Source: Arthrobacter sp. StoSoilB19
GTDB taxonomy: Bacteria > Actinomycetota > Actinomycetes > Actinomycetales > Micrococcaceae
Assembly (NCBI RefSeq): GCF_019977275.1
Contig: NZ_AP024650.1
Location: 2,542,001-2,606,000, forward strand
Direction of reading: 5' to 3'
DNA: 64,000 nt
Shown here: one piece after another, positions 10,532 to 19,474 of the stretch
Numbering within the stretch: position 1 is the stretch's first letter
Layout of the letters: each line of letters starts with the position of its first letter
Made by a program: the position numbers and the translations under genes
Notes under the pieces: generated by a model
What the model saw: the letters and a program-made list of their open reading frames with translations, nothing else
What the model was told of the DNA's origin: nothing
Database searches by the model: none

Positions 10532-11719
10532 TCATGCCTTGCCGCGTTTCCAGCCGCCCCGCTCCGATACGGCGAGTCCCAGCAGCCCCAGCCTCCCAAG
10601 TCCTGCCCTTACGGAGTCCTGGCCAAGCCCGGCCACTGCTGAGAGCTTTTCCACGGACGCAGTGGAGCGAAGCGGAAGCGCGTCCAGCAGGATCAGGTCC
10701 TCCAGGGTCAGCCCGTCCTGCACTGCAGCGTCTGCGGTGGGCTGATCGGGAAGGGCAGCTCCACTCGGCGAGGCGAGTTCGGCCACTTCAGCCGCGTCGG
10801 TGACGCAGACGGCTCCCCCGTCCCGGAGGAGTCGGTGGCAACCGGCGGAGTTGGCACTGTGGACGGATCCGGGTACGGCCCCGACGGCTCGGCCCAGGGT
10901 CTCTGCGTGATGGGCGGTATTAAGCGCCCCAGACCGCCAGCGCGCCTCCACCACCACTGTCACCGCGGAGAGGGCAGCAATGAGGCGGTTCCTCTGGAGG
11001 AAGCGGTAGCGGGTAGGGGCCGACCCCGGTGGTACCTCGGCCAGCACCGCACCCTGGTTTGCCACGGCCCGCAGCAGGTCGTCATTACCGGATGGATAGA
11101 AGCGGTCCACTCCCCCGGCCATGACGGCGATGGTGGGGACGGCGGAGGAACTGCCGGCGAGGGCGGCTCTGTGGGCATGAGCGTCGATTCCGTAAGCTCC
11201 GCCGGAGACCACCGTGAAACCCCGCTGCGCCAGCGAGTACGCGATGTCCCCTGTCACGGACGCACCATAGCTGGTGCTGTCCCGCGATCCCACGAGGGCG
11301 ATGGATTTGTCCGCACCCGGCAGCGGTTGTTCCTGCCCGCGCCACCAAAGGCAGATGGGCTCCTGGATTCCCAAGTCGGCAAGTTGGGCCGGCCACAGCT
11401 CATCACCGGGAATGATGAGGCGTCCGCCGAGCCGGGCCATGGTGGCCAGGTCGCGTTCGGGCGCAAGGTCGGGCAGCCGTGGCCGCCAACGCTTCAACGC
11501 GGCTGCCAGTCCGGCCCAACTGCCGGCAGCCCCGCTGTCAGCCAGCAGCGATGTCATCCCGCGCTCCAGGTCGGGCCCGGGTGCCACCTCACCGGCAGCG
11601 ATGCGCAGCGCGTCCGTTGCCCCTGCCATCTGGACAAGGGCCAGGCCCGCGGTGTCCTGGGGCTCCATGAGCCGTGACAGGGCGGCCCGGGCCAGCCGTT
11701 CGGCATCCCTGGGTGTCAT
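10532..11719 (-). CDS. dprA: DNA-processing protein DprA (Smf)
   Basis: The 395-residue protein binds incoming single-stranded DNA and loads RecA during natural transformation; it is widespread even where competence is unproven. The Rossmann-like DprA core shows VGSRDSTSYGASVTGDIAY and VVSGGAYGIDAHAHRAAL, then GGVDRFYPSGN and FLQRNRLIAALS. A C-terminal winged-helix segment follows (LTLEDLILLDALP...). The ATG at 11719 overlaps the comM stop by four bases (ATGA), so translation is coupled; an in-frame upstream ATG gives a non-family extension. Length is normal. Confidence 0.94.
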   Translation of the reverse strand: MTPRDAERLARAALSRLMEPQDTAGLALVQMAGATDALRIAAGEVAPGPDLERGMTSLLADSGAAGSWAGLAAALKRWRPRLPDLAPERDLATMARLGGRLIIPGDELWPAQLADLGIQEPICLWWRGQEQPLPGADKSIALVGSRDSTSYGASVTGDIAYSLAQRGFTVVSGGAYGIDAHAHRAALAGSSSAVPTIAVMAGGVDRFYPSGNDDLLRAVANQGAVLAEVPPGSAPTRYRFLQRNRLIAALSAVTVVVEARWRSGALNTAHHAETLGRAVGAVPGSVHSANSAGCHRLLRDGGAVCVTDAAEVAELASPSGAALPDQPTADAAVQDGLTLEDLILLDALPLRSTASVEKLSAVAGLGQDSVRAGLGRLGLLGLAVSERGGWKRGKA

Positions 11720-13260
11720 GCCGCGGCCGCCGAAGCCTGCCGCAGGCCCAGGGCTTGTCCGATGTCGTTCGGGTCCGGCGTATCGCGGTGCCCCAGGTCC
11801 GCCAGCGTCCACGCGAGCCGAAGGACACGGTCATACCCGCGGGCGGTAAGTACCCCCCGCTCCAGGGACTGGTCAAGGATCCGGGTCGCGGCCGCGGGGA
11901 GACGCAGTTCACCGCGGAGGATGCGCCCCGGCACCTGGGAATTGGTCTCCAGGCCGAAGCACCGTAACCGTTCCGCCTGCCGGGCACGCGCGTCCAGGAC
12001 CCGGCCTGCCACTGATGCAGTGCCCTCTTCCGCGCCCGCTTGGCCAAACTCGGCCAGGGATACGCGCTCCACCTGCAGTTGGATGTCCACCCGGTCCAGC
12101 AGGGGCCCGGACATCCTGGCCAGATAGCGGCGGCGCATCACGGGTGTGCAGGTGCAGTCCAGCCCCTTGCCCGATGCCTTGCCGCAGGGGCAGGGGTTGG
12201 CGGCGAGCACCAGCTGGAAACGGGCCGGATAGGCGGCTGTTCCGGCTGACCGGTGGATAACCAGCTCCCCGCTCTCCAGCGGCTGCCGCAGCGCGTCCAG
12301 GACACGCCGCTCGTACTCCGGTGCCTCATCCAGGAAAAGCACGCCCCGGTGGGCACGTGATGCTGCCCCCGGCCGGGGCAGGCCGGTCCCGCCGCCGATG
12401 ATGGCGGCAGCGGTGGCTGAGTGGTGCGGGTTCTCGAACGGCGGCCGGCGCAGGAGCTGTACCGAGGATGCGGGCAGGCCGCACAGCGAGTGGATGGCCG
12501 TGACTTCCATGGACTCGTGGTCGCCAAGGTCCGGCAGGAGGCCCGGCAGCCGCTCCGCCAGCATGGTCTTGCCGGCTCCTGGCGGCCCGGTAAGGAGCAG
12601 ATGATGGGCGCCCGCCGCCGCCACTTCCAGAGCCCTGCGGGCTTCGCCCTGCCCGGAGACGTCTGCCATGTCGGGACACGGGCCGGGAAGCGCCTGGCCG
12701 TCACCGGCGTCATCGGCCTCGTCCGGTTCGAAGTCCAGGGCAAGTTCCTGGGGGTCCGCCCCAAAGTCGAGGGCAAGCCGGGCAAGCGTGCGGTACCCGC
12801 GCACCTTGGCTCCGGGGACCAGGGAGGCCTCGGCGAGGTTGGCCTGGGCCACCACGATCTCCGGATACCCGGCCTGCACCGACGCCATGACCGCCGGCAG
12901 GATTCCCCGCACCGGCCGCAGCCTCCCGTCGAGCCCCAGCTCGGCGATAAAGACTGTGCGCCCCGTGGGCTTGATGTCGTTCGCTGCCCGGAGGACGGCC
13001 ATGGTGACGGCGAGATCGAAGCCGGAGCCTCGTTTCGGCAGTGAGGCAGGAATGAGGTTTGCGGTGATCTTCCTTCGGCTGAGCGGGATCCCGGAGTTCT
13101 TCGCGGCTGAGCGGATGCGCTCCTTGGCTTCGTTGAGGGAAGCGTCCGGCAGCCCAAGAATGACGAAGGCCGGGAGCGTCTGGCCGATGTCAGCCTCGAC
13201 TTCCACCATGTAGCCGTTGAGCCCCACGAGGGCGATGGAGTAGGTGCGCCCGAGGGACAT
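11716..13260 (-). CDS. comM: YifB/ComM family Mg-chelatase-like AAA ATPase
   Basis: The 514-residue protein has the N-terminal ChlI-like domain (LGRTYSIALVGLNGYMVEVE, then LSRRKITANLIPASLPKRGS), a central AAA domain with Walker A GPPGAGKTMLAERLP near residue 222 and the DEAPEYER Walker B/sensor region, and the C-terminal Mg-chelatase lid. Cys-rich ANPCPCGKASGKG is family-typical. ComM is a hexameric branch-migration helicase that helps integrate transformed DNA. It overlaps yraN by one base (TAATG) and dprA by four, so the three genes are translationally chained. Confidence 0.94.
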   Translation of the reverse strand: MSLGRTYSIALVGLNGYMVEVEADIGQTLPAFVILGLPDASLNEAKERIRSAAKNSGIPLSRRKITANLIPASLPKRGSGFDLAVTMAVLRAANDIKPTGRTVFIAELGLDGRLRPVRGILPAVMASVQAGYPEIVVAQANLAEASLVPGAKVRGYRTLARLALDFGADPQELALDFEPDEADDAGDGQALPGPCPDMADVSGQGEARRALEVAAAGAHHLLLTGPPGAGKTMLAERLPGLLPDLGDHESMEVTAIHSLCGLPASSVQLLRRPPFENPHHSATAAAIIGGGTGLPRPGAASRAHRGVLFLDEAPEYERRVLDALRQPLESGELVIHRSAGTAAYPARFQLVLAANPCPCGKASGKGLDCTCTPVMRRRYLARMSGPLLDRVDIQLQVERVSLAEFGQAGAEEGTASVAGRVLDARARQAERLRCFGLETNSQVPGRILRGELRLPAAATRILDQSLERGVLTARGYDRVLRLAWTLADLGHRDTPDPNDIGQALGLRQASAAAA

Positions 13261-13616
13261 TACCCCACCCCCTTGAGGTGTTCGACCACGGGTTCCCCGC
13301 CGCCGTCGTCCACGACGGCTATGACGTCCACGCGGCGCAGCGGCATCCGCAGTTCGCGGTCACGGCACCAGGCAGCAGCGAGGCGGTGCAGCCGGGCCAG
13401 CTTTTCCGGACCGACGGCTTCAAACGGATGGCCGTAGTCGAGCGAACGGCGGGTTTTGACTTCGGCGATCACCAGTGCATCGCCGTCGAGGGCGACGATA
13501 TCAATCTCGCCCCCGGCGCACCGCCAGTTGCGCTCCACCACCAGCATGCCCAGCGCTTCAAGATAGCCCACGGCAAGGTCTTCGCCCCGCCGGCCCAACA
13601 GGTCTTTGGATTTCAT
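13260..13616 (-). CDS. yraN: YraN family (UPF0102) putative endonuclease
   Basis: The 118-residue protein shows the restriction-endonuclease-like pattern of the family: LGRRGEDLAVGYLEALG, RNWRCAGGEIDIVALDGDALVIAEVKTR, with a Glu-Asp-Glu-x-Lys metal-binding arrangement. The biochemical role is not established; its place upstream of comM, dprA and xerC suggests DNA processing. It is the first gene of that operon, and a terminator for the preceding gene lies 49 bases upstream of its start. Confidence 0.9.
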   Translation of the reverse strand: MKSKDLLGRRGEDLAVGYLEALGMLVVERNWRCAGGEIDIVALDGDALVIAEVKTRRSLDYGHPFEAVGPEKLARLHRLAAAWCRDRELRMPLRRVDVIAVVDDGGGEPVVEHLKGVG

Positions 13617-13664
13617 GTGTACCTCCGCAACCAGCCTGGAGGCGAAGGGCCGCGGAAGACAGAA

Positions 13665-13691
13665 GGCCCCTGCCGTATGTGGACAGGGGCC
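13665..13691 (-). terminator. Terminator after the lepB-rnhB-DUF2469 operon
   Basis: GGCCCCTG and CAGGGGCC arms enclose an 11-base loop, and on the minus strand the hairpin is followed by TTCTGTCTT. It lies between the DUF2469 gene and yraN, splitting the minus-strand block into two transcription units. Confidence 0.65.
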
Positions 13692-13724
13692 GGTGTGGAG
13701 GGGAAGTCAGGGTCCCGCGGGACC

Positions 13725-14051
13725 CTAGCTGCCCAGGTCTACATCCTTGGGCAGGGCCAGTTCCTCGTTGCGGGGCAGTTCCTCCACGTTCACGTCCTTG
13801 AAGGTCAGGACCCTGACGCTTTTGACGAACCGTGCCGAGCGGTAGACATCCCATACCCAGGCGTCCTGGAGGGTCAGGTCGAAATAGACCTCACCATCGG
13901 CGCTGCGGGCCTGGAGGTCCACATGGTTGGCCAGGTAAAAGCGCCGTTCGGTCTCGACAACGTAGCTGAAGAGGCCGACCACGTCGCGGTATTCACGATA
14001 GAGCTGAAGCTCCATGTCGGTTTCATAGTTCTCAAGATCCTCAGCACTCAT
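13725..14051 (-). CDS. DUF2469 family protein
   Basis: The 108-residue product starts MSAEDLENYETDMELQLYRE, closely resembling mycobacterial Rv2901c-type proteins, with the conserved VVETERRFYLAN and DAWVWDVYRSARFVKSVRVL. The function is unknown. ATG 14051 is preferred over a start nine codons upstream because it matches the family N-terminus and has GGAAG before it. It follows rnhB by 48 bases, the order found in Mycobacterium too. Confidence 0.9.
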   Translation of the reverse strand: MSAEDLENYETDMELQLYREYRDVVGLFSYVVETERRFYLANHVDLQARSADGEVYFDLTLQDAWVWDVYRSARFVKSVRVLTFKDVNVEELPRNEELALPKDVDLGS

Positions 14052-14099
14052 GCTTCCATCTTGCACCATGTCCGGCACGGGTGCCGCGGGTGGCGGGGG

Positions 14100-14903
14100 T
14101 CAGTCTTCGTACGGTTCGTCCCCGTCGGGCACCTCGGCGTCCTGCAGTTCCCCGCCAAGCAGCCGCCAGCTTACCCTGTGGTACGGTGTGGGCCCGGCGG
14201 CGCGTAGGACGTTCCGATGGGCTGCCGTGGCGTATCCCTTGTTGATGTCCCAGCCGTAATCGGGATATTCGGTGTGCAGTTCCCGCATCATCCGGTCCCG
14301 TTCCACCTTGGCAATAACACTTGCGGCCGCGACGCTGAGGCACTGCATGTCCGCCTTGACCTTGGTATGGACCGGGGCTTCACACGCGGCCTCCAGCACG
14401 GGCTGGTCGAACAGGGACAGCTGGCCTGCCGGGGAAAGCCAGTTGTGGCTTCCATCAAGCAGCACAGCCTCCGGGATGATGCCGGCGCTGATGATGCTGT
14501 TCCACGCGCGGGTTCCCGCCAGCCGAAGGGCAGCGATGATGCCGAGTGAATCTATCTCGCCGGCGGAAGCGTGTCCCACCGCCGATGCGATGCTCCACCG
14601 GCGCACCAGGGGATCCAGCCGTTCCCGTTCCGCAGGGCTTAGGAGTTTGCTGTCCCGCACGCCTGCAAGCGGCTTCTGGCGTTCCAGGTCAACGACGGCG
14701 ATTCCCACGCTGACAGGACCGGCGAGGGCACCCCGGCCAACCTCATCCACCCCGGCAAGCAGGCGCACCCCCTGGGCCTTGAAGGTACGCTCGTGCCGCA
14801 GCGTGGGCGCCTTGGCTCCGCGTGCTGCCGGTTTTGAGCCGGGGCGCGCCTTCACTGCCGGGGTAGTCTGCACCGCTGGGGACGCCTGCACTGCTGAAGG
14901 CAC
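14100..14903 (-). CDS. rnhB: Ribonuclease HII
   Basis: The 267-residue enzyme removes ribonucleotides from RNA-DNA hybrids. The catalytic acidic residues lie in [15 protein letters not shown] (Asp, Glu), LLDGSHNW and [19 protein letters not shown]. The first about 40 residues are a low-complexity Ala/Pro/Lys extension ([14 protein letters not shown]) not found in typical RNase HII, possibly because the true start lies further in. The GTG at 14903 is two bases after the lepB stop. Co-transcription with the signal peptidases is likely. Confidence 0.93.
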   Translation of the reverse strand: MPSAVQASPAVQTTPAVKARPGSKPAARGAKAPTLRHERTFKAQGVRLLAGVDEVGRGALAGPVSVGIAVVDLERQKPLAGVRDSKLLSPAERERLDPLVRRWSIASAVGHASAGEIDSLGIIAALRLAGTRAWNSIISAGIIPEAVLLDGSHNWLSPAGQLSLFDQPVLEAACEAPVHTKVKADMQCLSVAAASVIAKVERDRMMRELHTEYPDYGWDINKGYATAAHRNVLRAAGPTPYHRVSWRLLGGELQDAEVPDGDEPYED

Positions 14904-14905
14904 GG

Positions 14906-15736
14906 TCAGTGGGCCGCCGGGACGCTGCGGAACACGTCCGGGTAGTTGTCCAGGGTCTTGATCCTGTTCAGCGGCCAGGCGATGACCGCGGCCTTGCCTT
15001 CGAGGTCCTTGAGATTGATGAATCCGCCGTCAGTCTCCATGTGCGCACGGGAATCGGCAGAGTGGTTCCGGTTGTCACCCATCACCCACACCTTGCCTTC
15101 CGGTACGGTGACGTCAAAGTTGCGGATCTGCGGGACTTCCGCGGGATTGATGTAGGTCTCGTCAATCGCGGTCCCGTTAATGGTCAGTTTACCGCCGGCG
15201 TCACAGCAGACAACGTGGTCGCCCGGGAGCCCGATGACACGCTTGACCAAGTGCTGTTCGGAGTTGTCGGGCAGGAGGCCGACGAACGTCAGGCCGTCCT
15301 GGACCCAGGTGAACGGTCCCTGTGCCTTGGCCGGGGCCGGCGGCAGCCAGCCCTTGGTGTCACGGAATACCACCACGTCGCCGCGGCTGAGCGCGAAGGG
15401 CTCCGGCACCAGGAGGTTCACGAAGATCCTGTCATCCACGTCGAGGGTGTTCACCATGGATTCCGAGGGAATGAAGAATGCCCGGAACAGGAAGGTCTTG
15501 ATAAGGAAGGACAGCACCACGGCGATGACCACCACCGTGGCGATTTCCCTGAGCCAGCCGAGCACGGGATTGCCGCTGGACTTGGCGGCCGCTGCCTTCG
15601 ACGCCGTCCTGTGCCGCCGATGGACGGGGGCGGCGGTTTCCGGGGTGTCGCCGGGTACGGGGGGAACTGGAACGGTGGGCGTTTCTGATGCGCCGTCATG
15701 GCGCGGTTCAGGTTTCCGCGCGTGATTCTCGGGCAT
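14906..15736 (-). CDS. lepB: Type I signal peptidase (first of two)
   Basis: This 276-residue membrane protease removes signal peptides from secreted proteins. A cytosolic Pro/Arg-rich tail of about 60 residues precedes one membrane segment (about 64-85, [20 protein letters not shown]). The Ser-Lys dyad is visible: Ser93 in [10 protein letters not shown] and Lys165 in [11 protein letters not shown], followed by [11 protein letters not shown]. The ATG directly abuts the stop codon of the upstream lepB2 with no spacer, so translation is coupled. Tandem signal peptidase genes between rplS and rnhB are known in Streptomyces. Confidence 0.95.
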   Translation of the reverse strand: MPENHARKPEPRHDGASETPTVPVPPVPGDTPETAAPVHRRHRTASKAAAAKSSGNPVLGWLREIATVVVIAVVLSFLIKTFLFRAFFIPSESMVNTLDVDDRIFVNLLVPEPFALSRGDVVVFRDTKGWLPPAPAKAQGPFTWVQDGLTFVGLLPDNSEQHLVKRVIGLPGDHVVCCDAGGKLTINGTAIDETYINPAEVPQIRNFDVTVPEGKVWVMGDNRNHSADSRAHMETDGGFINLKDLEGKAAVIAWPLNRIKTLDNYPDVFRSVPAAH

Positions 15737-16414
15737 TTACCGTCCGTTCTGTGTTGTCGGCCCCGCTGCGGGCGGCCGTGCTACTGGAGCAAATCTATCA
15801 AGCGGCCAAAGGATCTGGACCGGCCGGCCAATCACCCTGTCCAGCGGAACCAGTCCGCCGCCGGGAGCACCGAGCAGGCTGCGGGAGTCAGCGGACACCG
15901 AGCGGTGGTCCCCCATCAGCCAAAGCCTGCCCTCCGGAACCGCGGTGCTGAACTTCTGCGTGCTCGGCGCGTCGCCGGAAAAAATGTAGGGCTCATCCAT
16001 GGGTGTGCCGTTGACGGTGACTTTGCCGCCGGCGTCACAGCAGGCCACCGTGTCGCCGGGAAGGCCGATGACCCGTTTGACGTAGGTTGTGTCGCTGCCG
16101 GTCAGGCCGAGCCACTGCATGGCGGCAGCGGCTGCGTCCGGCAGCGGACCCTTGCCGCTGTTCAACGGTGCAAAGCTGCCACGGCCATCGAAGACAACGA
16201 CGTCCCCGTGCCGGATGGGTTCGGACTGGAAGTCCGTGCGTGACACCAGGATCCGGTCCCCGCCCTGCAGGAGCGGCTCCATGGAATCCGAGGGGATAAA
16301 GTAGACGTCAAGCCACAGGGACCGGACCACTCCGCTGATGGCCACCGCGAGGAGCAGGGCCAGTAAAACAAAACGCCAGCCCATTTTGCGGGGCTGGCGT
16401 TTTGTCTGGTGCAT
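15737..16414 (-). CDS. lepB2: Type I signal peptidase (second paralogue)
   Basis: The 225-residue paralogue has a short basic N-terminus, one membrane segment (about 13-34) and the catalytic dyad Ser44 (FIPSDSMEPL) and Lys112 ([11 protein letters not shown]), with GDHRSVSADSR as box E. It lacks the long Pro-rich tail of its neighbour. A CC pair (ACCDAGGK) is shared by both paralogues. ATG 16414 has only AGGA nearby as a ribosome-binding site. Oddly, codons 4 to 16 form a perfect 15-bp terminator-like inverted repeat (16368-16405); an internal start at Met11 would lie in its loop and has no clear Shine-Dalgarno sequence. Confidence 0.92.
   Translation of the reverse strand: MHQTKRQPRKMGWRFVLLALLLAVAISGVVRSLWLDVYFIPSDSMEPLLQGGDRILVSRTDFQSEPIRHGDVVVFDGRGSFAPLNSGKGPLPDAAAAAMQWLGLTGSDTTYVKRVIGLPGDTVACCDAGGKVTVNGTPMDEPYIFSGDAPSTQKFSTAVPEGRLWLMGDHRSVSADSRSLLGAPGGGLVPLDRVIGRPVQILWPLDRFAPVARPPAAGPTTQNGR
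16368..16405 (-). terminator. Terminator-like hairpin inside the start of lepB2
   Basis: Arms 16368-16382 and 16391-16405 pair perfectly over 15 bp with an 8-base loop. On the minus strand the 3' arm ends GTTTTGTTTTAC, a proper U-rich tail. It lies about 100 bases after the rplS stop, where the rplS terminator is expected, but it is within the first 16 codons of lepB2. It probably terminates or attenuates rplS transcripts and so limits lepB2-lepB-rnhB expression. Confidence 0.75.
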
Positions 16415-16502
16415 GGTCCGTATCCTGGCGCTGGTGCATTGCTCCGGCGCATGCCGGGTACGGCCGCGCTCCAGCCTGGCCGTAAGTCCGGGCAGAACTT
16501 AC

Positions 16503-16862
16503 TTACTTGGCGGAGCTGAAGTCGCGCTTTTCCTTGATCTTCGCGGCCTTGCCACGCAGTGCACGCATGTAGTACAGCTTGGCGCGGCGGACGTCACCCT
16601 TGGTGACAACCTCGATCTTTTCGATGATCGGGGAGTGCACCGGGAAGGTACGCTCCACGCCGACACCGAAGGAGACCTTGCGAACGGTGAAGGTTTCGCG
16701 CACGCCGTCGCCCTGGCGGCCCAGGACGAAGCCCTGGAAGACCTGGACACGGGTGTTCTTGCCTTCGATGATGTTCACGTGCACCTTGAGGGTGTCGCCG
16801 GCGCGGAACTCGGGAACATCGTTGCGCAGCGAGGCTGCATCGACGGAATCGAGAATATGCAT
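16503..16862 (-). CDS. rplS: 50S ribosomal protein L19
   Basis: The 119-residue protein ([79 protein letters not shown]) is L19, at the interface of the ribosomal subunits. ATG 16862 is selected over an ATG eight codons upstream because GGAGTG precedes it and it gives the family N-terminus. It stands 235 bases downstream of trmD, a gap large enough for its own promoter and leader. Its terminator overlaps lepB2. Confidence 0.97.
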   Translation of the reverse strand: MHILDSVDAASLRNDVPEFRAGDTLKVHVNIIEGKNTRVQVFQGFVLGRQGDGVRETFTVRKVSFGVGVERTFPVHSPIIEKIEVVTKGDVRRAKLYYMRALRGKAAKIKEKRDFSSAK

Positions 16863-17097
16863 GATTGCACTCCTGGTGAACGCCACAGGTCATTCACTTT
16901 GGGTCACGGCGGGCAAGTCCGGCTGCCGGAAGGCAGGCCGGGTCTCACCGCCGAAGTAAAATAGTCCGGCCGCTTCAAGGGTTGACGGGGCCGGTTGTCC
17001 GGCTGTTGGCCGCGCTACCCCCTGTGGCAGGTGCGGACCCAGCAGACACAAGGGTTAATTTTGCCACAGCGGCAGGGTTACGCCAATTCGCCCGGCA

Positions 17098-17910
17098 CTA
17101 ATCCTGCGGCGCGGCTGCCGCTTCCGGCCGGCGGACCAGCCTGCCATCCACGATGTCATACCCCAGGTTGTGCAATTCGGTGCGGTCGGCACGCGGGAGG
17201 CTGCCGGCGTCGAACCCTTCCAGGAGGTCCGGACGCCGCGCCGCTGTGCGGCGGTACTGCTCGTGGCGCCGCCATTGGGCGATCCTGCCGTGGTTGCCGC
17301 TCAGGAGCACCGGCGGCACCTCGCGGTCACGCCACATGGAAGGCTTGGTGTAGACCGGATATTCCAGGAGTCCGTCCGAGTGGGATTCCTCCACCAGGGA
17401 TTCGGGATTGCCCACTACACCGGGCAGCAGGCGGCCAATGGCTTCCACCATGGCCAGGACGGCCACTTCCCCGCCGTTCAGCACATAGTCGCCCAGGCTG
17501 ACAGGCCGGACCGTGAAGTGTTCCTGCGCCCATTCGATGACCCGTTCATCGATGCCCTCATACCGCCCGCACGCAAACGCCAGGTGCTGTTCCTCGGCCA
17601 GTTCATAGGCGAGGGCCTGGGTGAACCGCTCGCCGGCCGGGGATGGGACGATGAGGACCGGCTTGCGCTGCGGATCCGGCCGCTCCTCCGCCACGGCGGC
17701 GAGTGCCTGGGCCCAGGGTTCGGGCTTCATGACCATTCCGGCGCCGCCGCCGTACGGGGTGTCGTCCACAGTGCGGTGCTTGTCCGTGGTGAAGCTGCGC
17801 AGGTCATGGACGTGCAGGTCCAGGATGCCGTCGTGGCGGGCCTTGCCAATCAGCGAGAGTTCAAGCGGGGCGAGGTATTCAGGGAAGATGCTGACGACGT
17901 CGATGCGCAT
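17098..17910 (-). CDS. trmD: tRNA (guanine-N1-)-methyltransferase
   Basis: The 270-residue SPOUT-knot enzyme makes m1G37 next to the anticodon, preventing frameshifts. Key motifs are [29 protein letters not shown], the knot segment [14 protein letters not shown] and [13 protein letters not shown]. The ATG starts immediately after the rimM stop (TAG-ATG), so the two are coupled. Length and order rimM-trmD-rplS are normal for bacteria. Confidence 0.97.
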   Translation of the reverse strand: MRIDVVSIFPEYLAPLELSLIGKARHDGILDLHVHDLRSFTTDKHRTVDDTPYGGGAGMVMKPEPWAQALAAVAEERPDPQRKPVLIVPSPAGERFTQALAYELAEEQHLAFACGRYEGIDERVIEWAQEHFTVRPVSLGDYVLNGGEVAVLAMVEAIGRLLPGVVGNPESLVEESHSDGLLEYPVYTKPSMWRDREVPPVLLSGNHGRIAQWRRHEQYRRTAARRPDLLEGFDAGSLPRADRTELHNLGYDIVDGRLVRRPEAAAAPQD

Positions 17911-18456
17911 CTAGTCCCTGCTTTCCGGTTCCGGGGCAGCGGCTTCGTCGGTGTTGAGTTCGAAGAGTCCGTCCGGCGGGGTGAGGAGGATGAAGCCTTC
18001 CTCGATATTCACCTCAGGCACGATCTGCTCCACGAACGGGATGAGGATTTCCTTGCCGTCCGGGGTGGTGACCATGAGAAGGTCCTGCACGGGCATGGTG
18101 TTCAGCGCAGTCACCTTGCCCACAACCTGCGCCCTTACCCGGGCCTCCAGGCCGACAAGCTCGTGCTCGTACCAGCCCTCGTCATCATCCCCGTCCAGTT
18201 CTTCGGTTTCGATGAACAGCTTGGCGCCGCGGAGGGTTTCAGCCTGGTTGCGGTCCGCCACCTCCTCAAAACCGAGCAGCAGGATGTCCTTGTTCCAGCG
18301 CGCACTCCGCACGGTCAGCCGTCCTGCCGCGGCGTCCTCAACGACGAATTCCGTTCCCGGGACAAAGCGGTCCTCCGGAGCGTCCGTCAGCACCTGGACG
18401 GTGACTTCCCCGCGAATGCCGTGCGGCTTGCCGATCCGTGCCACCTGAAGCTGCAT
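17911..18456 (-). CDS. rimM: Ribosome maturation factor RimM
   Basis: The 181-residue protein helps assemble the 30S subunit head and binds S19. The N-terminal RimM barrel begins QLQVARIGKPHGIRGEVTVQ and the C-terminal PRC-barrel carries WYEHELVGLEA and ILIPFVEQIVPEVN. An ATG 18 codons upstream is in frame, but ATG 18456 has AGAGGAACAG before it and matches the family start. It abuts trmD. The acidic C-terminal tail (TDEAAAPEPESRD) is variable in the family. Confidence 0.95.
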   Translation of the reverse strand: MQLQVARIGKPHGIRGEVTVQVLTDAPEDRFVPGTEFVVEDAAAGRLTVRSARWNKDILLLGFEEVADRNQAETLRGAKLFIETEELDGDDDEGWYEHELVGLEARVRAQVVGKVTALNTMPVQDLLMVTTPDGKEILIPFVEQIVPEVNIEEGFILLTPPDGLFELNTDEAAAPEPESRD

Positions 18457-18514
18457 CTGTTCCTCTGTTCCGGGTTGTGGTGGTTCCGGTGGAAGCACCA
18501 TGTTGGTCAAAGCA

Positions 18515-18550
18515 CTCCGGCCCCTCCACCTGGCGGTGAAGGGGCCGGAG
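18515..18550 (-). terminator. Hairpin between khpA and rimM
   Basis: A 16-bp stem (18515-18530 with 18535-18550, one mismatch) encloses a TGGC loop. It lies 24 bases after the khpA stop and 58 upstream of rimM. Its minus-strand tail TGCTTTG is weakly U-rich, so it probably attenuates rather than fully separates rpsP-khpA from rimM-trmD. Confidence 0.5.
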
Positions 18551-18574
18551 CAAAAACTGAATGTTGCCGAGCGC

Positions 18575-18817
18575 TCAGCGGCGGCGGTCGGTATCGACGA
18601 CGTCGACCCTCACCGGTTCGCCACCGGCCAGTGCTGCCACCACGGTGCGCAATGCGCGGGCGGTGCGGCCCTGGCGGCCAATCACCCGTCCAAGGTCGTC
18701 CTGGTGAACGCGCACCTCGAGGGTGTCCCCGCGGCGGTTGCTCTTCGAACTGACCTTGACGTCATCCGGGGAATCGACGATTCCGCGGACCAGGTGTTCC
18801 AGCGCTTCTGCCAGCAA
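18575..18817 (-). CDS. khpA: KH-domain RNA-binding protein KhpA (UPF0109)
   Basis: The 80-residue product is a single KH domain: LAEALEHLVRGIVDSPDD, then LEVRVHQDDLGRVIGRQGRT with the GRQGRT equivalent of the KH GxxG loop, and VDVVDTDRRR at the end. It is nearly the same as mycobacterial Rv2908c-type proteins. The likely start is TTG 18817, one base after the rpsP stop, which gives exactly the family N-terminus; there is no ATG or GTG nearby, and translation is presumably coupled to rpsP. It binds structured RNA; specific targets are unknown here. Confidence 0.92.
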   Translation of the reverse strand: MLAEALEHLVRGIVDSPDDVKVSSKSNRRGDTLEVRVHQDDLGRVIGRQGRTARALRTVVAALAGGEPVRVDVVDTDRRR

Positions 18818-18818
18818 T

Positions 18819-19241
18819 CTACTCAGCCTCGGTGGTCTCAGCTTCGGCGTCGGCCGGGGCCTCGGCAGCGTCAGACTTGGATGCCTTCTTGGTGATGGCT
18901 TCCGGGATGATGACCGAGCCCTTCTCCGGGGCAACAAAGGCTTCCTTCGCGACCTTGGTCTTGAGGGTGCCTTCCTGGCCCGGCAGGCCCTTGAACTTCT
19001 GCCAGTCACCGGTGATCTTCAGGATCGCGGCGACCTGCTCGGACGGCTGGGCGCCGACGGAGAGCCAGTACTGCGCACGCTCGGAGTTGACCTCGATGAA
19101 CGAGGGCTCTTCGGTGGGGTGGTACTTGCCGATCTCCTCGATGGCGCGGCCGTCACGCTTGGTGCGTGAGTCCGCAACGACGATGCGGTAGTACGGGGCG
19201 CGCATCTTGCCGAAGCGCTTAAGGCGAATCTTTACGGCCAC
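18819..19241 (-). CDS. rpsP: 30S ribosomal protein S16
   Basis: The 140-residue product starts at GTG with [24 protein letters not shown] in the family pattern, then [17 protein letters not shown] and [16 protein letters not shown]-terminal extension of about 55 residues rich in Lys, Ala and Glu is typical of actinobacterial S16. The frame is open well upstream, but GTG 19241 with GGAG before it gives the conserved N-terminus. It heads the rpsP-khpA-rimM-trmD cluster. Confidence 0.96.
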   Translation of the reverse strand: MAVKIRLKRFGKMRAPYYRIVVADSRTKRDGRAIEEIGKYHPTEEPSFIEVNSERAQYWLSVGAQPSEQVAAILKITGDWQKFKGLPGQEGTLKTKVAKEAFVAPEKGSVIIPEAITKKASKSDAAEAPADAEAETTEAE

Positions 19242-19474
19242 TTTTGTGGTCACTCCTGTTTCAGAAAAGGGGTGAACCCGGCTTTCTGCACCCGTGGGGC
19301 GGGCCGTACTTGCGGGTTCGAAGGACAGGATCCGGACGTGGAGAGAGGGGCCACGCAGATCGAGTACCTGTTTATTGTGCCAGATGAACGGCGTTATTTC
19401 GACTTGGGCCACCGCGCCGGCGCCGCGGCCGGCCCTTGTGGAGGCGGAGGACGGCCGAAACCGGCATCACGGGG

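Noticed and set aside
17170..18753. A 527-codon plus-strand frame opposite trmD, rimM and khpA
   Set aside because: Covers three well-identified genes on the other strand and has no family similarity.
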